Assembly: GCF_013201035.1 (NCBI RefSeq)
Contig: NZ_CP053707.1
Location: forward strand, 1,116,001-1,180,000
Reading direction: 5' to 3'
Length of the DNA stretch: 64,000 nucleotides
Source: Arthrobacter sp. NEB 688
GTDB taxonomy: Bacteria; Actinomycetota; Actinomycetes; Actinomycetales; Dermatophilaceae
Shown: one piece after another, positions 59,814 through 64,000 of the stretch
How the letters are laid out: each line of letters opens with the position of its first letter
Position numbering within the stretch: position 1 is the stretch's first letter
Notes under the pieces: model-generated
What the model was told of the DNA's origin: nothing
Seen by the model: the letters and a program-made list of their open reading frames with translations, nothing else
Databases searched by the model: none
Position numbers and translations under genes: made by a program

Positions 59814-61424
59814 ATGGCATCGACGAGCACGCTCGGGCCGGGTCCCGGGGACGTCGCGCAGGCGGCGCACACGGCACGCCGGCTGGTGCGTGAGGTCCTG
59901 TCCCCGACCGTCGCCTGCGGCTCGAGCGAGGAGTGGGCGGCCGCTCTCGGCGAGCTCCGGGCCCTGGCCGATGTCGTCGAGGCGGCGCAGGCCGAGGTGG
60001 TCGTGCGGCTCGCGGCGATCGAGCCGCACGTGCTCGGGACCGGCGAGCTCGTCGAGACCCACCGGGCTCCCGGCCACGTCTCGCTCGACGCGCCGTCGAT
60101 CGTCTCCGGCGTCCTCGGGATGACCGCCGCGCACGCCGAGCGCTGGGTGCGCGACGCCGTCCGCCGCGCCGCCGACGGCCCCGAGGGCACGGGCACGGCG
60201 ACCGGCCTGGGACGTCTGCACGCCGCGATGACCGAGGGCCGCGTGGACGGGTACCGGGCCGGCGTCGTCGCCCACGAGCTCGAGGAGGTCCCGGCGGAGG
60301 TCGCCGCCACGGTGTGCGAGGCCGTCGACGCGTTCCTCGGCGTCGAGGACGCTCCCCGCCTGCGCCGGCGGGTGCGGCGGGTGCTGGCCCGGATCTCGCC
60401 GGACCTCCTGCGGCGCAGGGCCGTCCGCGCCCGCTCCGCGTCGTCGCTGCGGCGATGGGTCGACGAGCCCGGCACCGACACCTGGCTCGGCACCTTTCCC
60501 TCCGAGGAGGCCTCCCGGGCGTGGGCCGCCATCGACGCCCTCGCGCAGCGCCTCGTCGCCGACGGCACCTGCGATGGCATCGACCGGGCGCGGGCCCGGG
60601 CGCTCACCGACCTCGTGACCGGCAGCGCGACGATCGACCTCCAGGTCCACCTCGTGACCGTCGCTCCGGACGGTTCTCCCGACGGTGCGGTCCGGTCGGC
60701 GCGGTCGGGGGCCGTCGAGCAGCCGGGTGACCTCGTGACCGTGCACGGTGCTGCCCCCGGTGAGCCCGTCCTCGTCGCCCGCGACTGGCTGGAGCGGGCG
60801 GTCGCGTCGACGTCGTGCCGCACCGACCACCTCGGGCGGGTCGGGGTCGACCCCGCGAGCGGCGCGCTGTCCGCCGTCGACGGTCCGACCACCGAGGGCT
60901 ACCGGCCGGGCGCCCGCCTCGCGCGGCTGGTCCGGGCCCGGGACGGGCGCTGCCGCTTCCCCGGCTGCCAGGTCGCCGCCCGGTTCTGCGACCTCGACCA
61001 CGTCGTGGCGTGGCCCGCCGGCCCGACGGCGGCGACCAACCTCGTCTGCCTCTGCCGGCGCCATCACCGCACGAAGCAGCGGCCGGGATGGTCGGCCCTC
61101 CTCCATCCCGACGCGACGATGACATGGGTGGACCCCGCCGGGCGGCGGCGCACCACCCATCCCCCGGACCACCGGCCCGTCGTCCTCCCCGACAGCGGGT
61201 CCGACGAGGACCGGCCGCCGCGTGCACCGAGCCTGGGAGCGAGCGACGCACCCCACTCCGCCCTCGAGTTCCGCCTCGAGCACGGCGCCCCTGCGCCGAC
61301 CGCCCGAGCCTGCCGCGTCGAGGTCCACCGACCCCGCGGGCGGCCGCCCGGCGACCTCGTCGTCGACGTCCCGCCGCGCCACCGCCGGCGCCGCCCGACG
61401 CTGCCGTCGTCGCCCCCGTTCTGA
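59814..61424 (+). CDS. DUF222 / 13E12-repeat HNH endonuclease
   Basis: Protein of 536 aa. The long N-terminal helical DUF222 domain (about residues 20-330) is followed by an HNH nuclease: CRFPGCQVAARFCDLDHVVAWPAGPTAATNLVCLCRRHHRTKQ (about 382-424), with the zinc Cys pairs and the DLDHV and RRHH motifs intact. The Arg/Pro-rich tail is disordered. These are the 13E12 family proteins spread in actinobacterial genomes, of unknown role. GGGGAGGGGGAG lies before the ATG. The SOS box at the promoter predicts DNA-damage induction. Confidence 0.93.
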   Translation: MASTSTLGPGPGDVAQAAHTARRLVREVLSPTVACGSSEEWAAALGELRALADVVEAAQAEVVVRLAAIEPHVLGTGELVETHRAPGHVSLDAPSIVSGVLGMTAAHAERWVRDAVRRAADGPEGTGTATGLGRLHAAMTEGRVDGYRAGVVAHELEEVPAEVAATVCEAVDAFLGVEDAPRLRRRVRRVLARISPDLLRRRAVRARSASSLRRWVDEPGTDTWLGTFPSEEASRAWAAIDALAQRLVADGTCDGIDRARARALTDLVTGSATIDLQVHLVTVAPDGSPDGAVRSARSGAVEQPGDLVTVHGAAPGEPVLVARDWLERAVASTSCRTDHLGRVGVDPASGALSAVDGPTTEGYRPGARLARLVRARDGRCRFPGCQVAARFCDLDHVVAWPAGPTAATNLVCLCRRHHRTKQRPGWSALLHPDATMTWVDPAGRRRTTHPPDHRPVVLPDSGSDEDRPPRAPSLGASDAPHSALEFRLEHGAPAPTARACRVEVHRPRGRPPGDLVVDVPPRHRRRRPTLPSSPPF

Positions 61425-61463
61425 GCGGCCCGACGGCGGCGTCACGGGCGTAGCGTTCCGAGG

Positions 61464-62453
61464 ATGAGCGTCCGCCTCGGCTACCAGGTCCCGAACTTCA
61501 GCTACCCCGGGGGCGACCCCGCACGCATCGTCCCGACGGTCGTCCAGCAGGCGCAGGAGGCGGACGCGGCCGGCGTCGACGCCGTCCTCGTGATGGACCA
61601 CTTCTACCAGCTGCCCGGGATCGGCGAGCCGGACGAGCCGATGCTCGAGGCCTACACGCTCCTCGGCGCGCTCGCGACGGCCACCGAGCGGGTGCAGCTG
61701 TCGACGCTCGTCACCGGAAACACGTACCGCAACCCCACGCTGCTCGCCAAGGAGGTGACGACCCTCGACCTCGTGAGCGGGGGGCGAGCCGTCCTCGGCA
61801 TCGGCGCCGGGTGGTTCGAGCTCGAGCACCGCCAGCTCGGGTTCGAGTTCGGCACCTTCACCGACCGTTTCCAGCGGCTCGAGGAGGCGCTCTCGATCAT
61901 CGAGCCGATGCTGCGGGGCGAGCGGCCGACGGTCTCCGGCGACTGGTACCGCACCGAGTCGGCGATGAACGAGCCGCGCCTGCGTGACGACCTGCCCATC
62001 CTCATCGGCGGTGGGGGAGAGCGGAAGACGTTCAAGTACGCGGCCCGGCACGCGGCGCACCTCAACCTCATCTGCAACGCCGCGGACCTCCCGCGCAAGC
62101 TCGAAGCGGTCGCGGCCCGGTGCGAGGAGGAGGGGCGCGAGCGCTCCACCCTCGAGACGAGCTACCTCGCGTTCGTCATGATGGACGAGGACGGCGACGC
62201 GGCCCGCCGGATGCACCGCGACTTCCTGCGCGCCCGCGGCGTCGACCTCGACACGATGGACGAGAACCAGCGACGAGCCGCCACGGACCGGCAGTTCGCG
62301 GGCACGCCGCAGGAGGTGGCCGGGCAGCTGCAGGAGCGGGTGCTCGACCACGGGGTCGACGGGCTCGTCGTCAACATGGTCGCCAACGGGCACGTGCCCG
62401 GGGTCGTCTCGATGATGGCCGAGGCGCTGGCGCCCCTCGTGCGGTCGCGCTGA
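61464..62453 (+). CDS. LLM-class F420/flavin-dependent oxidoreductase
   Basis: TIM-barrel oxidoreductase of 329 aa. VDAVLVMDHFYQLPG, TATERVQLSTLVTGNTYRNPTLLAKEVTTLDLVSGGRAVLGIGAGWFELEH and LIGGGGERKTFKYAARHA are classical luciferase-like monooxygenase blocks, of the F420-dependent kind common in actinobacteria. Substrate unknown. TAGCGT (61451-61456) ends 7 nt before the ATG, so the gene is likely leaderless. Confidence 0.92.
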   Translation: MSVRLGYQVPNFSYPGGDPARIVPTVVQQAQEADAAGVDAVLVMDHFYQLPGIGEPDEPMLEAYTLLGALATATERVQLSTLVTGNTYRNPTLLAKEVTTLDLVSGGRAVLGIGAGWFELEHRQLGFEFGTFTDRFQRLEEALSIIEPMLRGERPTVSGDWYRTESAMNEPRLRDDLPILIGGGGERKTFKYAARHAAHLNLICNAADLPRKLEAVAARCEEEGRERSTLETSYLAFVMMDEDGDAARRMHRDFLRARGVDLDTMDENQRRAATDRQFAGTPQEVAGQLQERVLDHGVDGLVVNMVANGHVPGVVSMMAEALAPLVRSR

Positions 62454-62478
62454 CCCGCACGCGGGGCGCCGCGCTGCG

Positions 62479-62721
62479 TCAGGCCTGCGGGTCGACCCGC
62501 GGCGAGGCGCCCTGCAGCTCGTCGATGAGCTCGGAGGCGTGCGCCTTGGTCAGGCCCTCCGGCACCTCGCGGCCCGCCTCGCGGGCGAGGGTCGAGAGGT
62601 AGCTCAGCTGGGGGCCGGTGGCGGGCTCGTCACCGGTCGCCCACTGCTCCGGCGGCTTCGTGGCGTCCTGCGGGTCCTGGATCGGCTCGGTCTGGTCGGG
62701 GTTCTGGTCCTGGGTGGTCAT
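62479..62721 (-). CDS. DUF3072 small protein
   Basis: Protein of 80 aa. PEQWATGDEPATGPQLSYLSTLAREAGREVPEGLTKAHASELIDELQ is the DUF3072 pattern, a small helical domain resembling the helix-hairpin tail used in some DNA-interacting proteins. The N-terminus is acidic and Gln/Pro-rich. TAGCGT (62733-62728) ends 6 nt before the ATG (leaderless). Function unknown. Confidence 0.9.
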   Translation of the reverse strand: MTTQDQNPDQTEPIQDPQDATKPPEQWATGDEPATGPQLSYLSTLAREAGREVPEGLTKAHASELIDELQGASPRVDPQA

Positions 62722-62846
62722 CCCCGCACGCTACGGACGGGGTCCGACACCCCGGCCCGCAGCGCCCAGGTCGACGGGTGCGTGTATCACCTACCCGGCG
62801 GGCCGCCTCCTGCCGCGTGACCGCACCACGCCCCCCGGGAGAGACC

Positions 62847-63998
62847 ATGGCCACCATCCCCGTCCGCCTCCGCCTCGAGAAGCTCTTCTGCTACCACGGC
62901 GCCGACGAGAGCGACAGCGAGCCGTACCTGTGGACCGTCGTCGTCACCCTCGACGGCCGGACGATCACCCACCGCCCGGACGCGCCGACGCTCGACGGGG
63001 CGCCCGGGATCTGGTCCTCGCCGGGCAGCCACGGCAGCCTCGGCGGCTCGATGGGCATCGGCGAGAACCGCACGGTGCCGGCGGCCGTCGGCCACCTCGA
63101 CACCACCCTCGAGCCCATCGTGGTCACGGCCGCCGGGCACCGGGTCGAGGTGCCCGGCCGGCTCGTGCTCGTCGCGATCCTCCTCGAGGAGGACATGACC
63201 TCCGACGACGGGGCCGAGGCCGCCCACGCGAAGGTCGTCGAGCTGCTGCGTACCGAGCTGACCGAGGCCGTCGCCGACCTCGACCTCGACGCGGTCGGCG
63301 CGAAGATCCTGCGCGGTCTCGCCGAGGGCCGTTCCCCGCAGGAGGTCGCCACCGAGTACGTCCAGCAGCGGATGACGCGCGTGGTCGACCGGCTCAACCG
63401 GTACGCGCAGGACGTGGCCGTCTCGGCGATCGTCCGCGAGCTGAGCTTCCCCGCCGCCGTCGTCGAGGCGTCCGACCCCGACGGCTTCCAGGGCATCGTC
63501 GTCCGGTCGTGGAGCCAGGAGCAGCTCGAGGCGAGCGACACGCACCGCCGGCTCGCGGTCGACGAGCTGATCTGGGACCACGGCGCCGGGCACCGGGAGG
63601 CGTCCGCCTACAACTACGCCCTCCACGGGCACGTCTGGCAGCCGATCGAGGAGTACTGGGTGCCGGTGGCGGACACCCTGCCGCCCGGCCGCTGGCAGGT
63701 GACCGGCATCCAGCGGGTCGGGCGCAAGCCGTACATCAACATGCTGGGCGGCGTCCTGCCGGACGGCGGCCCGTGGGCGATGACGAAGAGCCGGGTGATG
63801 GACCTGCTGCGGGCCGGGGCCCACACGTTCTTCGTCCGGGGTGCGAGCGGGGCCGAGGCCGACGTCGTGACGACGGAGAACGAGGAGAACCCCTTCTTCC
63901 CCTACCTCTCGACCGTCCCCGACGCCGACCCGACGAACAACCTCGCCGGCCTGCCGCCGTGCACGGTGGCCATCCGGCACACCCGTCCGGCCCCCTGA
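62847..63998 (+). CDS. Uncharacterised protein with DUF3892-like C-terminus
   Basis: Cytosolic protein of 383 aa. Residues 1-290 match nothing I know; they include a beta-rich start (RLRLEKLFCYHGADESDSEPYLWTVVV) and a mid helical part (residues 120-190). The last 90 residues, from WQVTGIQRVGRKPYINML through AHTFFVRG to DPTNNLAGLPPC, resemble DUF3892, including the final NNL..LP.C. GGGAGAG lies before the ATG. It ends 3 nt before the window edge, so its neighbourhood on that side is unseen. Confidence 0.75.
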   Translation: MATIPVRLRLEKLFCYHGADESDSEPYLWTVVVTLDGRTITHRPDAPTLDGAPGIWSSPGSHGSLGGSMGIGENRTVPAAVGHLDTTLEPIVVTAAGHRVEVPGRLVLVAILLEEDMTSDDGAEAAHAKVVELLRTELTEAVADLDLDAVGAKILRGLAEGRSPQEVATEYVQQRMTRVVDRLNRYAQDVAVSAIVRELSFPAAVVEASDPDGFQGIVVRSWSQEQLEASDTHRRLAVDELIWDHGAGHREASAYNYALHGHVWQPIEEYWVPVADTLPPGRWQVTGIQRVGRKPYINMLGGVLPDGGPWAMTKSRVMDLLRAGAHTFFVRGASGAEADVVTTENEENPFFPYLSTVPDADPTNNLAGLPPCTVAIRHTRPAP

Positions 63999-64000
63999 CG

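Overview
The window is GC-rich DNA (my impression is well above 70% GC) from an actinobacterium, most likely a Micrococcales / Intrasporangiaceae-type organism. Supporting signs are GTG starts, tightly overlapping genes, many leaderless genes with a TANNNT box 6-8 nt before the start codon, a bacterial proteasome activator ending in GQYL, a 13E12/DUF222 HNH protein behind an actinobacterial-type SOS box, an F420/flavin-dependent LLM oxidoreductase, a class F-type sortase and a YkoE-type thiamine transporter. It looks chromosomal. I saw no tRNA or rRNA gene, CRISPR array, insertion sequence or prophage gene.

Layout. 1-6.4 kb: end of a DUF998-like gene, a 41-bp palindromic tandem array, HAD phosphatase, FAD dehydrogenase, TDT transporter with a LysR regulator, zinc alcohol dehydrogenase. 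6.3-9.5 kb: a translationally coupled chain of DUF6498 protein and two MFS transporters, apparently led by a 17-codon leaderless ORF. 9.6-13 kb: proteasome activator Bpa, a DUF2975/XRE pair with a dense operator, and a sortase/DUF4397 surface-protein pair. 13-18.8 kb: MFS exporter and a PadR-ABC-FtsX operon. 19-23 kb: acyl-CoA ligase, DUF1304, quinone oxidoreductase, IclR. 23-29.5 kb: a CitA/CitB-type two-component system divergent from tctC-tctB-tctA-UspA-RraA. 29.6-32 kb: MarR regulator divergent from an ABC exporter.

32-41 kb holds a complete route for histidine use: hutH, hutU and an M20 amidohydrolase-hutF-hutI operon, with a methyltransferase and a YbaK protein on the opposite strand. 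No classical hutG is present, and the M20 enzyme sits where a final deformylase is expected. All three hut transcription units carry GTCT-N8-AGAC inverted repeats at exactly the same distance from their likely -10 elements.

41-44.6 kb: TPP riboswitch, YkoE and a YkoD-YkoC fusion (thiamine-precursor ECF transporter). 44.8-50 kb: MFS transporters, a DUF5701 protein, an M20 peptidase and a MetX-like alpha/beta hydrolase. 51-53.5 kb: two secreted repeat proteins I cannot match to a known family. 53.6-64 kb: tandem GNAT protein, AMIN-like lipoprotein, P450, patatin, small-molecule kinase, secreted propeller-like protein, SOS-box HNH protein, LLM oxidoreductase, DUF3072, and a DUF3892-like protein.

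The most distinctive non-coding feature is a set of long, near-perfect hairpins at gene ends. Two are recurrent families: a composite element with apex CCCCGGAACCGTTCCGGGG flanked by short palindromes (3 copies) and a CGAACGTGTGTG hairpin (4 copies).
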